IMG/VR virus record: IMGVR_UViG_3300035660_001479
Location: 1 to 46,080 of that record
Direction: 5' to 3' (one strand)
Length of the DNA stretch: 46,080 nt
From: a virus
The position numbers and the translations under genes were made by a program. This document shows positions 14,985-22,696 of the stretch, piece by piece (the first letter of the stretch is position 1; each line of letters starts with the position of its first letter). The notes beneath the pieces are model-generated. The model was not told the DNA's origin and made no database searches. It saw only the letters and a program-made list of their open reading frames with translations.

Positions 14985-15505
14985 CAAGGAATCGCCCTGT
15001 CCCGGCACGATCGATACGATCGTTGGCCCGCCTGGTGGGCAAGGCGGAATCCACGGTGCGCAAATGGATTGCGCGCCGCGACTGGATGTTCGCGCTCGAG
15101 CCGCCATGGGACGTCGCCAAGGTCCGGGCCTGGGCGGAGATTCATGTTCATCCCGACCCGGCGGCGGCGTACCGCAAACGGATGGCGGCCGCTGAAATGG
15201 GAAGCGGGGAATTCGGGCGGATGGAGCCGCTGACGAAGGCGCGGTTCCAGGCGACGCTGGAGCGCGCGCTGCTCATCCGACAGCGGCGGCTGGTCGAGGC
15301 CGGCCAGCTCCACAACGTCGAGGAGTGCCGGCAGCGACGGCTGCGCCAGGTTCACGAGGTGAAGAGCCGGCTTGTGGATCTGCCCAGGGCGATGGCCAAT
15401 GCCCTGGCCGGGCAGGATGCGGAAACAATCGAGCGGGTTTTGATGGAGCAAGTGACGGCAATGCTCCAGGAGTTGGCGGCGGATGGCGGCAAGGGCACGA
15501 CATAA
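14978..15505 (+). CDS. Terminase small subunit, Nu1-like
   Basis: 175 residues starting at GTG 14978, chosen because GGGAAGGA lies seven bases upstream; the open frame extends further but with poor sequence. The N-terminal helix-turn-helix (SIRSLARLVGKAESTVRKWI followed by RRDWMF) matches the winged-helix DNA-recognition domain of Nu1-type packaging proteins. The middle and C-terminus are helical, as expected for the part that holds the large subunit. It directly precedes and overlaps the large subunit gene. It would recognise the phage cos/pac site, which I could not locate. Confidence 0.7.
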   Translation: MVTRNRPVPARSIRSLARLVGKAESTVRKWIARRDWMFALEPPWDVAKVRAWAEIHVHPDPAAAYRKRMAAAEMGSGEFGRMEPLTKARFQATLERALLIRQRRLVEAGQLHNVEECRQRRLRQVHEVKSRLVDLPRAMANALAGQDAETIERVLMEQVTAMLQELAADGGKGTT

Positions 15506-17702
15506 GGGTGTTGCCGGGGCGACCGCGATGGCCGAGCCGGTCTGGGACGAGGCGGAACGGGCGGCCTGGGCGCCGCCGGCGCCCATCCTGCCGAGTGGAT
15601 GGGCGGAGCGGCACCGCCGCCTGCATCGGGGCCGGTTCAAAGGCCCGTGGAGAAACGCGAACGCGCCGTACCTTCGCGGCATCATGGACATCCCGACGCG
15701 GCCGGGTGTGGTCCAGGCCAACCTTGAAAAGGCCGGACAGATCGGTGGCAGCGAGGCGATGCGAACGCTGACAGGTTACTGGGCGCACGTTGACCCCGCG
15801 CCGATGGCGCTGACGCTGCCTAACCAGCGGAAGGGCCGCTCGATCATGAAAAGTGACGTGCGTCCGCTCTTCCGCCGGACCGCCGTGCTGCGGGAACTGA
15901 TCGGTCACCAGACGGACGCGCTCCTGGAGTCGATCAGCCTGGTCAACGGATTCTCCCTCGATCTGATGTGGTCGGGATCGGCAACCAGCATGGCGGCCAA
16001 CCCGTACCAGCGATGCATCAATGACGAGGTGGACAAATTCGAGCCATGGACCGGGGAGGAATCCGACGCGGTGGCGGCCACCGAGGGCAGATTGACGGCG
16101 TACGAGGAGCGCCGATGTCAGGTCAACGTGTCCACGCCTACCACGACTGCGGGCAAGATCCATCAGCTGATGCAGCAGTCCACGGTCAGACTCGAGTGGC
16201 AGGTCCCCTGCCCGCACTGCGGGAGGTTCCAGGCGTTGCGATGGGCGGGGCTGAAGTGGATGGACCTCCAGGCGGCCCAGGTTCATCTGGCGGCGGCCGA
16301 GGCGGCCGCGGCGGGGGGCAAGACGGGCTACGCGGTCGGCTGGGATGAGAACAGGCGATGCTGGAAGGAGGCGGTGGATCCTGCGGCGGGATCGGGCCTC
16401 ACATTCCCTGACCCCATCGAACTGGGTCGCCACGTCGCTTGGCTGAGACGGATGATCGAACGTCTGGGAGCTGCGGAGGACCGCTCCGGCCTGGCGGATG
16501 TGCTGGCGGCCGAGAGGGAGGCGGCGGTCTGGTACGAATGCCGCCACTGCCGGGGCAGGATCTTCCCCAGACAGAAGGCCGCAATGATCCGGGCGGGCCG
16601 ATGGAGCGGGCCGGATGGTTACGTGACGGACTTCTGGGGCGCCCGGCACGAAGACGCGGAAGGAGTCCTGCGATGGCCGTGGGAGACCCGCATCGGGTTC
16701 CAGATATCCGCCCTGTGCTGCCTGTGGGTGCACTGGAGCCGGCTGGCGGGAGAGTGGCTGCGATCGCAGGGCGACCCGGCGGCGCTCTTTTTCTTCACGA
16801 CCTTCCGGCTCGCGGAGGCGTTTGAGTTCCGCACACGCCGGATACCGGAGACGATGCTTGCGGCCAAGACGGCCAGGGCCGGGTTGGAGGAGGGGATCGT
16901 CCCCCGCTGGGCGTGGCTGCTCCTGGCCGCCATCGACACGCAGGCGGATGGATTCTACGCGGTGCTGCGGGCCTGGGGCGGCGGGATGCGATCGGCCCGC
17001 GTCTGGCATGGGAAGCTCGCGACGTTCGTGGAGCTGGACAGGTTGCTCTTCGTGCGCCAGTGGCCGGTCGAGGGCGGGGAGTTCCCGCCGATGCTGGTGG
17101 CCAAGACGCTCATCGACAGCGGCGGCACGGAGGACCGGATGCTGGAAGTGAGTCGCACGCAGCAGGTGTATCTCTACGCGATCCCCCGGCAGCCGGCGAT
17201 CGTGGCGATCAAGGGCGCGAGCCGCCCGGGGGCGGGCCTCTTCTGGCCGATGAGAAACCCGATGGCCGGCGGAGGCAAGACGGAACTGACCGATCTGAGG
17301 GCCTTGCTCGTCGATCGGCACATGGCCAACGACCTCCTGGCCGAGATGATCACGGCGGGTATCCCGTCGGAGGAACCCCGCGCCGGGGGGCCGGGGCTGG
17401 AGCAGTGGCTCCTGAACAAGCGCCAGGACGAGGAATACGAGGCGCACATGGCGGCGATGCAGCGGACGATGGACCCGCGGACGCGGGCGGAGATATGGAC
17501 CCCGCGGGCCACGGGGACGCCGCATGACTACCGCGACTGCGAGGCCTACCAGGTCGTGGCCGCGTACCTGACCAACGTGCACCTGCTGCCGGAGGAGAGC
17601 GAGGTCCTGGAATGGAAACGTCAGCAGAAAACGATCGGCGAAACCAGGCCGCAGACCGGCCCGTCCCCCGGCGGGGATCCGTGGGCGGTGCGGCCGCTTT
17701 GA
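15483..17702 (+). CDS. Terminase large subunit, GpA family
   Basis: 739 residues, the usual size for lambda gpA-type packaging motors. It pumps DNA into the procapsid and cuts it. The N-terminal ATPase has the P-loop-like KAGQIGGSE at 83-91. Two CxxC pairs (CPHCG near 241, CRHC near 345) form the zinc ribbon seen in this family. The C-terminal nuclease region includes LLAAIDTQADG and HDYRDCEAYQ, which carry likely metal-binding Asp residues. AGGAG precedes the ATG at 15483; a second ATG at 15528 is possible. A very long open frame on the opposite strand is a shadow. Confidence 0.9.
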   Translation: MAARARHKGVAGATAMAEPVWDEAERAAWAPPAPILPSGWAERHRRLHRGRFKGPWRNANAPYLRGIMDIPTRPGVVQANLEKAGQIGGSEAMRTLTGYWAHVDPAPMALTLPNQRKGRSIMKSDVRPLFRRTAVLRELIGHQTDALLESISLVNGFSLDLMWSGSATSMAANPYQRCINDEVDKFEPWTGEESDAVAATEGRLTAYEERRCQVNVSTPTTTAGKIHQLMQQSTVRLEWQVPCPHCGRFQALRWAGLKWMDLQAAQVHLAAAEAAAAGGKTGYAVGWDENRRCWKEAVDPAAGSGLTFPDPIELGRHVAWLRRMIERLGAAEDRSGLADVLAAEREAAVWYECRHCRGRIFPRQKAAMIRAGRWSGPDGYVTDFWGARHEDAEGVLRWPWETRIGFQISALCCLWVHWSRLAGEWLRSQGDPAALFFFTTFRLAEAFEFRTRRIPETMLAAKTARAGLEEGIVPRWAWLLLAAIDTQADGFYAVLRAWGGGMRSARVWHGKLATFVELDRLLFVRQWPVEGGEFPPMLVAKTLIDSGGTEDRMLEVSRTQQVYLYAIPRQPAIVAIKGASRPGAGLFWPMRNPMAGGGKTELTDLRALLVDRHMANDLLAEMITAGIPSEEPRAGGPGLEQWLLNKRQDEEYEAHMAAMQRTMDPRTRAEIWTPRATGTPHDYRDCEAYQVVAAYLTNVHLLPEESEVLEWKRQQKTIGETRPQTGPSPGGDPWAVRPL

Positions 17703-17714
17703 GGAGTTTTTGCG

Positions 17715-17969
17715 ATGACGGATGAAAAACGCACGGATGCGGCGGGGGAGACCCCGCGGGGCAAACGGCTCACGCAGGCGGCGCTCAATGACGCGCTCGC
17801 GCGAAAGCGGTGCTCCCACTGCGCCACCCGCGGGGCCTGGAAGATATACAGTCAGGATGGAAAGGGCGGCGCGGTGCGGTATGTCAAGTGCCTGGGCTGC
17901 GGACGCACCGACAAGGTCCCCGTGATCGCCACCGAGACTGATGATGAAACCCAGACGCGCCAAACGTGA
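17715..17969 (+). CDS. Small zinc-ribbon protein
   Basis: 84 residues with a compact zinc ribbon: CSHC at about 33-36 and CLGC near 59-62. GGAGTTTTTGCG precedes the start. It overlaps the ParB-fold gene that follows by 29 bases, so it probably belongs to the same translational unit as the ParB and ATPase-GNAT proteins. Function unknown; nucleic-acid contact is typical for such ribbons. Confidence 0.65.
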   Translation: MTDEKRTDAAGETPRGKRLTQAALNDALARKRCSHCATRGAWKIYSQDGKGGAVRYVKCLGCGRTDKVPVIATETDDETQTRQT

Positions 17970-18564
17970 CCCGTCGCGGATCAGTGCGGGCCTGGCGAGG
18001 CTGGCCGTGCCGATCAGGAGCCTCCGGGGCGACGACGGCAACGTCCGCCGCCATCCGGAGCGGAACATCGAGGCGATCAAGCACAGCCTGGCGGCCTTCG
18101 GGCAGCAGGCGCCGGTCGTCTTCGTGGTGCGCGGCGGCCGGCGGGTCGTCATCAAAGGCAACGGCGTCCTTGCCGCGGCCCGCGAACTGGGCTGGAAACA
18201 CCTGGCCGCGATCGGAACCCGCCTGCTGGACAACGATGCCAAGGCGTTCGCCATCGCCGATAACCGCACGACCGATCTCAGCGAGTTCGACGAACAACTC
18301 CTGGCGGCACAGCTCCAGGACCTGGAAAAACCCGGGTATGATCTGGCAGCCGCCGGATTCAGCGAGGATGAATTGCGCGAACTACTGAACGGCGCCGGAG
18401 TAGACGCCGAACAGCAGGGCGAGAAAAATGCCCCAAAGCGCCGAGCCAAAGCGCTTTCGGAACTCTACACCGTAATCGTGGAGTGCAAAAACGAGCGCGA
18501 TCAACTGGCGTTCTATCGCCGGATGCAGAAAGAGGGCCGAAAATGCAAACTGTACGTGCTGTAG
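17941..18564 (+). CDS. ParB/Srx-fold protein of the DNA-modification type
   Basis: 207 residues. The ParB-like fold covers about 20-130: VPIRSLRGDDGNVRRHPERN, then IKHSLAAFGQQAPVV, VIKGNGVLAAARELGW, then AIADNRTTDLSEFDE. The GNG..AA..LGW box and the ADNRT segment are those of ParB domains usually attached to or next to DNA methyltransferases. Instead of a methylase, the C-terminus is a short domain (YTVIVECKNERDQLAFYRRM) ending at residue 207. The gene overlaps the downstream ABC ATPase-GNAT gene by 22 bases, so the two are very probably partners. Confidence 0.75.
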   Translation: MMKPRRAKRDPSRISAGLARLAVPIRSLRGDDGNVRRHPERNIEAIKHSLAAFGQQAPVVFVVRGGRRVVIKGNGVLAAARELGWKHLAAIGTRLLDNDAKAFAIADNRTTDLSEFDEQLLAAQLQDLEKPGYDLAAAGFSEDELRELLNGAGVDAEQQGEKNAPKRRAKALSELYTVIVECKNERDQLAFYRRMQKEGRKCKLYVL

Positions 18565-19649
18565 CCGCGGTTCAAATCCGCGACTCCCCCCGCGTGCAGT
18601 ACATCGGCGCGATGTTCGATCTCGGCGTGCCACGACGAGTCGAGCGGGTTTTTGAGGCCAAACTTCCGGACCCGAGCGAGGAATGGCGGATCGGGGCGAT
18701 AGTTGGCCCAAGCGCCAGCGGCAAGAGCACGCTGGCCCGAGCGGCGTATCCCGGCGGGTACTGGCGCGATCAAACATGGCCGGCGCGGCAGGCCATTGTG
18801 GACTGTTTCGGCCGGCGCGACGTGAAGGTCGTGACGAGCATGCTGACGGCGGTGGGATTCTCCTCGCCGCCGGCGTGGATCAGACCCTTCTCAGCGCTCA
18901 GCACGGGTGAGCAATTCCGGGCGAACCTGGCCCGCGCGCTTCTGACGGGCGGCGATCTGGTCGTCTATGACGAGTTCACCTCAGTCGTGGATCGCACGGT
19001 CGCCCGCGTCGGGAGCGCCGCGGTGGCAAAAAGCATCCGCAAAGCCATCATCGGATGTCGGTTTGTCGCCATCTCCTGTCATTACGACATGCTGCCGTGG
19101 CTCCAGCCCGATTGGGTGTTCGACACGTCCGATTTCACGCTCTCCCGGAGGCGCCTTCGGCGACCGAAAATGCGCCTGGAGATATGCCGCTGTCTGCCCG
19201 CCGCATGGGGCCTGTTTAAGGTCCATCACTATCTGAGCGCGGAGATGTGCTCCCGCGCTGCGCGGTGTTTTCTGGCGATCCACCACGGGCAGCCCATCGC
19301 GTTCGCCTCCGTCATGCCCTGCCCGGGGGTGAGCCGCGTGAGCCGCGTGAGTCGGATCGTGGTACTCCCGGACTGGCAGGGGATCGGGATCGGGCGCGCC
19401 TTCTGTGCCGGGCTGGGGTCGCTGTACGCGGAGCAGGGCAGACGACTCTGTCTACGGACTAGTCATCAGATGATGATCCGCTGCCTGGCGGGCGACCCGA
19501 GCTGGCAAATAGCCGCCGTGTACCCGCGCGGTTCACCTCCGGCCCGGGGGGAGCTGCAGGGCCTCCACCGCGTGAGCCGGCGCGCGGGGGTCAGCTTTTT
19601 TTGGGCCGGGGATTCGCGGAGCGGTAATAGCGGGGCGGGCAGGACTTAG
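18543..19649 (+). CDS. ABC ATPase-GNAT (Mom-like) fusion protein
   Basis: 368 residues. The ABC-type ATPase has Walker A GPSASGKST (55-63), signature LSTGEQ (119-124), Walker B DLVVYDEF (138-145), D-loop SVVD and an H-loop His180. The second half is an acyltransferase: HHYLSAEM near 228, and the acetyl-CoA loop LPDWQGIGIGRA (275-286). I recall this two-domain arrangement as a conserved phage family, related to Mu Mom, the GNAT-fold enzyme that modifies adenine in DNA. AGAGGG before ATG 18543 decides the start. Base modification as the role is inference; antitoxin or protein acylation are alternatives. It ends the inserted unit before a promoter at 19686. Confidence 0.8.
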   Translation: MQTVRAVAAVQIRDSPRVQYIGAMFDLGVPRRVERVFEAKLPDPSEEWRIGAIVGPSASGKSTLARAAYPGGYWRDQTWPARQAIVDCFGRRDVKVVTSMLTAVGFSSPPAWIRPFSALSTGEQFRANLARALLTGGDLVVYDEFTSVVDRTVARVGSAAVAKSIRKAIIGCRFVAISCHYDMLPWLQPDWVFDTSDFTLSRRRLRRPKMRLEICRCLPAAWGLFKVHHYLSAEMCSRAARCFLAIHHGQPIAFASVMPCPGVSRVSRVSRIVVLPDWQGIGIGRAFCAGLGSLYAEQGRRLCLRTSHQMMIRCLAGDPSWQIAAVYPRGSPPARGELQGLHRVSRRAGVSFFWAGDSRSGNSGAGRT

Positions 19650-19685
19650 GCGAGCCGGAAAACCGGGGAAAATCGGGGATTTCTG

Positions 19686-19713
19686 TTGACTGCGCCAGCT
19701 CGCGCGGTACAAT
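19686..19713 (+). promoter_or_regulatory. Sigma-70 type promoter
   Basis: TTGACT, 16 bases, TACAAT: near-consensus -35 and -10 boxes at 19686-19691 and 19708-19713. Transcription should begin near 19720, about 90 bases before the next start. This is the clearest promoter in the prophage. Confidence 0.7.
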
Positions 19714-19809
19714 GGCGTCATCAGCGTCACACGACGCGACGGCGAGCCTCCCCCGCAGCGGAGGCCTCTGAGGAGCCGGCCCATGGGCGCGGCAGACAGG
19801 AGATCGACG

Positions 19810-20925
19810 ATGACCCCCCCGAACAGCCCCAATCAATCAACAACTGCACCGCAATGGTTGCGCTCGCTGGCGCGCGCGGCCGGATCCACCGCCGGGACGC
19901 GGCGAGGCATGATCCGCGCGGTCCTGGCCGCATGGCGAGTGCGCAGAAATGAGCCGCTCCCGGCCCCGCTGCCCGATACGGCGCTGGGCCGAAACCGCCT
20001 GCGTCAGGGCGACTGGCGCCTGCCGCAGCGCAACCGGGCCGACTGCGTGACACCCAGCCGCCGCGCACTGGACGAGATCACGCTGGTACATCCGTACGTG
20101 CCGATCTCGCTGACCGTGCGAGAGGCGCGACGAGCGATCGAGGATCGGCGGTTCGCCCGCCAGTGCCGGCGGCGCCAGCGCGAGGCGCGGATGCTGCTGC
20201 ACATCGCCAGGCGCTATCATCACACCGTCTCGGCATTGTGGGCGTCGCAGTTTGCCGACGTCGAGATCGGCACCGGCAGCGTGGTGCGCGAGTGGCCGTA
20301 CCGCGGGCGGTCGCGCGGCTATTGCCGAGAATACCATACGGCGGGCATCAGGATCGACCGTGCGGCGCCGCGCGCCCGACAGATCGTGATCTGCGACTCC
20401 CGATCGAGGATCATCAGACTGCCGGCGGTCCCTGTCGCGTTGGCGCGAGCGTGGAGCGCCGAGGCGCCGCATCCTGTCGGGCTGCTGGCGGCGCGGACGG
20501 CAGACCCCGATATCGTCGCCTGCTGGGCGCCGATCGACGGACGTTGGGGCGTGATCGCCCTGGCGTGCCGGGGCGTGGCGATCCCGCAGACCGTGGCGGC
20601 AGGCTCCTACACTGCGGCGGATGTGCTGGCGGAGGCCAACTCGCAGGTGCGAGCGGTGATGACGGCCCGATATCCGGGAGGCGCCGAGCGCCTCATCGCG
20701 GACCTGGGGCTGGAGCCGCTGCAGCAGGACGATTTCGGCAGACTCTACCAACTGCCGGGCGGGCGACAGGGCATCGTGCAGGTCACGGACGCCACGCCGG
20801 GGCCGGATGGCACGCACCGCGTGCATTGGCTGTGCGTGCCGCCGACGATGCGGACGGCCAGAGATGCGGTCGCCTGGACGTTCGACGTCGAGCCTGAGGC
20901 ATACGCGCCGCAATTAGAGGCGTGA
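19810..20925 (+). CDS. DUF6745-like protein, cargo gene
   Basis: 371 residues; start chosen at 19810 because AGGAGATC lies just upstream. The C-terminal third (LGLEPLQQDDFGRLYQLP, then IVQVTDATPGPDGTHRVHWL, PPTMRTARDAVAWTFDVEPE) matches my memory of the DUF6745 family, whose function is not known. The N-terminal 120 residues are Arg-rich and helical. It is transcribed from its own strong promoter and followed by a partner gene, so the pair looks like a self-contained cargo unit between terminase and head genes. No signal peptide or membrane segment. Confidence 0.7.
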   Translation: MTPPNSPNQSTTAPQWLRSLARAAGSTAGTRRGMIRAVLAAWRVRRNEPLPAPLPDTALGRNRLRQGDWRLPQRNRADCVTPSRRALDEITLVHPYVPISLTVREARRAIEDRRFARQCRRRQREARMLLHIARRYHHTVSALWASQFADVEIGTGSVVREWPYRGRSRGYCREYHTAGIRIDRAAPRARQIVICDSRSRIIRLPAVPVALARAWSAEAPHPVGLLAARTADPDIVACWAPIDGRWGVIALACRGVAIPQTVAAGSYTAADVLAEANSQVRAVMTARYPGGAERLIADLGLEPLQQDDFGRLYQLPGGRQGIVQVTDATPGPDGTHRVHWLCVPPTMRTARDAVAWTFDVEPEAYAPQLEA

Positions 20926-20975
20926 GGCCGGCACAAGCGGCGGGTGGGTGCGAGCACCGCCGCCGGCCATGATAC

Positions 20976-20996
20976 GGCCGGGGATGGTCCCCGGCC
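20976..20996 (+). terminator. Intergenic hairpin without T tract
   Basis: Perfect 9-bp stem (GGCCGGGGA / TCCCCGGCC) with loop TGG, in the gap between the two cargo genes. No T run follows, so it may slow rather than end transcription, or protect mRNA. Confidence 0.45.
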
Positions 20997-21035
20997 CGGA
21001 CGTAGCATACATCGCGTGAGAGAGGAGCTAGTCAG

Positions 21036-21386
21036 ATGAGCGAGCGAGTGATGATCAGACAGGGAGACGTGCTGGTCTGCCAGCTGGAGACGTTCCCACG
21101 GATGGCGAGGCGCCGGCGTGGGGCGATGGTGCTGGCTCGGGGAGAAGCGACGGGGCATGCGCACGTGCTGGAGGCGCCAACGGTCGACGGCGCGTTGGCG
21201 GAACTGCTCGAGCTGGACGCGCGGCTATTCGCGCGCGTGCGGGGCGGCGACGCCCGCGTGATCCACCAGGAGCACGGCCCCGTGGTGCTGCCGCCGGGGG
21301 ATTACGAGATCGTGCGGCAGCGAGAGTACGTGCCGCCGCCGGCGGGCATGCCGACCCGATGGAGCACGCGGCGCGTGGCGGATTGA
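21036..21386 (+). CDS. Partner protein of the DUF6745-like gene
   Basis: 116 residues: MIRQGDVLVCQLE at the start, ARGEATGHAHVLEAP in the middle, then VIHQEHGPVVLPPGDYEIV and QREYVPP near the end. I recall a small bacterial family with exactly these motifs, found beside DUF6745 proteins, with unknown function. Three conserved His residues (two in GHAH, one in EHG) could bind metal. GAGAGGAGC precedes the ATG. Shares the unit started by the 19686 promoter. Confidence 0.7.
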   Translation: MSERVMIRQGDVLVCQLETFPRMARRRRGAMVLARGEATGHAHVLEAPTVDGALAELLELDARLFARVRGGDARVIHQEHGPVVLPPGDYEIVRQREYVPPPAGMPTRWSTRRVAD

Positions 21387-21409
21387 TTGGCGCGATGACG
21401 GATCAAGCA

Positions 21410-21441
21410 GGCGCGGCGGGGCAGAGATGCTCCGCCGCGCC
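21410..21441 (+). terminator. Strong GC hairpin closing the cargo unit
   Basis: A 10-bp perfect stem (GGCGCGGCGG / CCGCCGCGCC) that can extend to 13 pairs with a G-T pair, loop AGAGAT. It lies 24 bases after the cargo stop codon. It lacks a T tract, so termination efficiency is unclear. Confidence 0.5.
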
Positions 21442-21458
21442 GCAACGAGGAGACGGAA

Positions 21459-21932
21459 ATGAGTCCGAGCGATCGGGTGAGCATCTATCTCCCGGAGCAC
21501 CTCCGGGGCGTAGTGGACCTGGTTTCAGGCGATCCGGGATTGTCGGCCCGCATCGCGTCGATCCTGGATCGATACCGCCATCTGGTCCGCGTCTCACGCC
21601 CGGCGCTGACGCGGGCTGAGTGGTGCCTGGTTTTGGACGGCTGCAGCGGGTGGGCGACGCCGCAGGAGCCGGCGGAATTGCTCCTGAGCGGCCTGGCGCT
21701 GGAGGTCCAGGACCACATCCGGCTGAATGACGCCGGGGAAAAGTGGGGGCTGACGACGGCTCAATGCGACGCCCTGCTGGGCCGATTGATCGCGCTGCGG
21801 CCGGTGGAAACCCTGGCGGTGATGGAACTGGTCGAACGTTTTTGGCGGCGCTCCGGTCTGGAGACCGATGAGGCCATGCGAGAGGCGGGCATAGTTCCGA
21901 CCGACCCGGGGTTTCGAGTCCGAGAGGATTGA
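21459..21932 (+). CDS. Phage/plasmid-type protein of unknown function
   Basis: 157 residues after GAGGAGACGGAA. Begins VSIYLPEHLRGVVDLVSGDP, GLSARIASILDRYR, which resembles a ribbon-helix-like or helical DNA-binding start. The rest is helical (LTRAEWCLVLDGCSGW, LTTAQCDALLGRLIALRP). I do not recognise a named family. It opens a run of small genes leading to the head genes and is outside the hairpin that ends the cargo unit. Confidence 0.55.
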   Translation: MSPSDRVSIYLPEHLRGVVDLVSGDPGLSARIASILDRYRHLVRVSRPALTRAEWCLVLDGCSGWATPQEPAELLLSGLALEVQDHIRLNDAGEKWGLTTAQCDALLGRLIALRPVETLAVMELVERFWRRSGLETDEAMREAGIVPTDPGFRVRED

Positions 21933-22041
21933 TTGGGTCGGCGGCGAGCCGCCCATCGAGGACGCGGAACTGATCGCAGATCTCATGCGAGAGGCCGGCG
22001 AGGCGATGTTGCAGGAGCGAAAATCGTTGGGTGCCACATGA
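21928..22041 (+). CDS. Very small coupled frame, non-standard start
   Basis: The frame read from ATT 21928 encodes IDWVGGEPPIEDAELIADLM followed by REAGEAMLQERK and about five more residues, acidic and protein-like. It ends in an ATGA overlap with the ASCH gene. The only ATG is at 21985, giving 18 residues; ATT 21928, after GAGAGG, would give 37. It could also be a frameshifted tail of the preceding gene. Function unknown. Confidence 0.3.
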   Translation: MDWVGGEPPIEDAELIADLMREAGEAMLQERKSLGAT

Positions 22042-22382
22042 AGGCCCTGGTGGTCCGCCAGCCCTGGGCGGCGATGATCGCCGACGGGCGAAAAACAATC
22101 GAGGTGCGCTCCTGGCGCACGTCGTTTCGAGGGGATCTCCTCATCATCGCCGCCAGATGCAACCAGGGCACCGAGCACGGCATGCCCAGGGGCGTTACCG
22201 TGGGTTTGGTGAGGCTCATGGAATGCCGGTCCATGCGCCCGGAGGATGAGCCGGCGGCGTTCGTGACCTATCAGCCCGGTCAATGGGCGTGGGTGCTCGA
22301 GTTGATCCGGACGCTGCCCCCGGTACCGATCCGGGGGATGCGCGGGGTTTTTGAGGCGAATTTCACGCCGGAAATAATTTGA
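22038..22382 (+). CDS. ASCH domain protein
   Basis: 114 residues. MKALVVRQPWAAMIADGRKT, IEVRSWRTSFRGDLLIIAA is the standard beginning of ASCH domains (beta-barrels related to PUA), including the RQPWA..I..G.K..E.R.W signature. ASCH proteins bind or hydrolyse RNA or modified nucleosides such as N4-acetylcytidine. Starts in an ATGA overlap with a tiny upstream frame. In a phage it may act on nucleotides or RNA; the specific substrate cannot be seen. Confidence 0.8.
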   Translation: MKALVVRQPWAAMIADGRKTIEVRSWRTSFRGDLLIIAARCNQGTEHGMPRGVTVGLVRLMECRSMRPEDEPAAFVTYQPGQWAWVLELIRTLPPVPIRGMRGVFEANFTPEII

Positions 22383-22450
22383 GACTTCCTACAACGCCGT
22401 TGTAATGACCTGGTTGTCGAGCGGGCGGGGGCCGTCGATGATTCCCCTAG

Positions 22451-22696
22451 ATGGCCCTCACGCTCACACAGGTCGACGCGCTGCTGGATGCCGCGTACGT
22501 CGCCAGCGCCAACGACCAGCTCTCCTTCCGCACCCCCGGCGGGCACGAGGTGGTTTTTCACACGCTCCAGGCCCGCACCGCCTACATCGACTGGCTTGAG
22601 GGGAAACGCCGCGAGCTCATCGATGAAGCCGCCGCCGCCAGCGGCGACCCGGCCTCCGCGGCGCCGGTGGTGAGCTTTCAGGAGCCGTGCCCATGA
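22451..22696 (+). CDS. gpW-like head completion protein
   Basis: 81 residues, helical with a central beta hairpin (LSFRTPGGHEVVFHTL), the size and arrangement of lambda gpW, which plugs the portal after packaging. Position immediately before the portal gene, overlapping by ATGA, is the lambda order. Sequence match is by pattern only. Confidence 0.65.
   Translation: MALTLTQVDALLDAAYVASANDQLSFRTPGGHEVVFHTLQARTAYIDWLEGKRRELIDEAAAASGDPASAAPVVSFQEPCP

Noticed and set aside
15273-18449. Open frame of 1058 codons on the minus strand
   Set aside because: It lies opposite the small and large terminase genes; its translation is Arg/Pro/His-rich with no family. Long antisense frames are expected in very GC-rich DNA.
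18566-18589. tRNA T-arm look-alike (CGCGG, TTCAAAT, CCGCG)
   Set aside because: No D or anticodon arm or matching acceptor strand upstream. The bases encode the conserved-looking start of the ATPase-GNAT protein.
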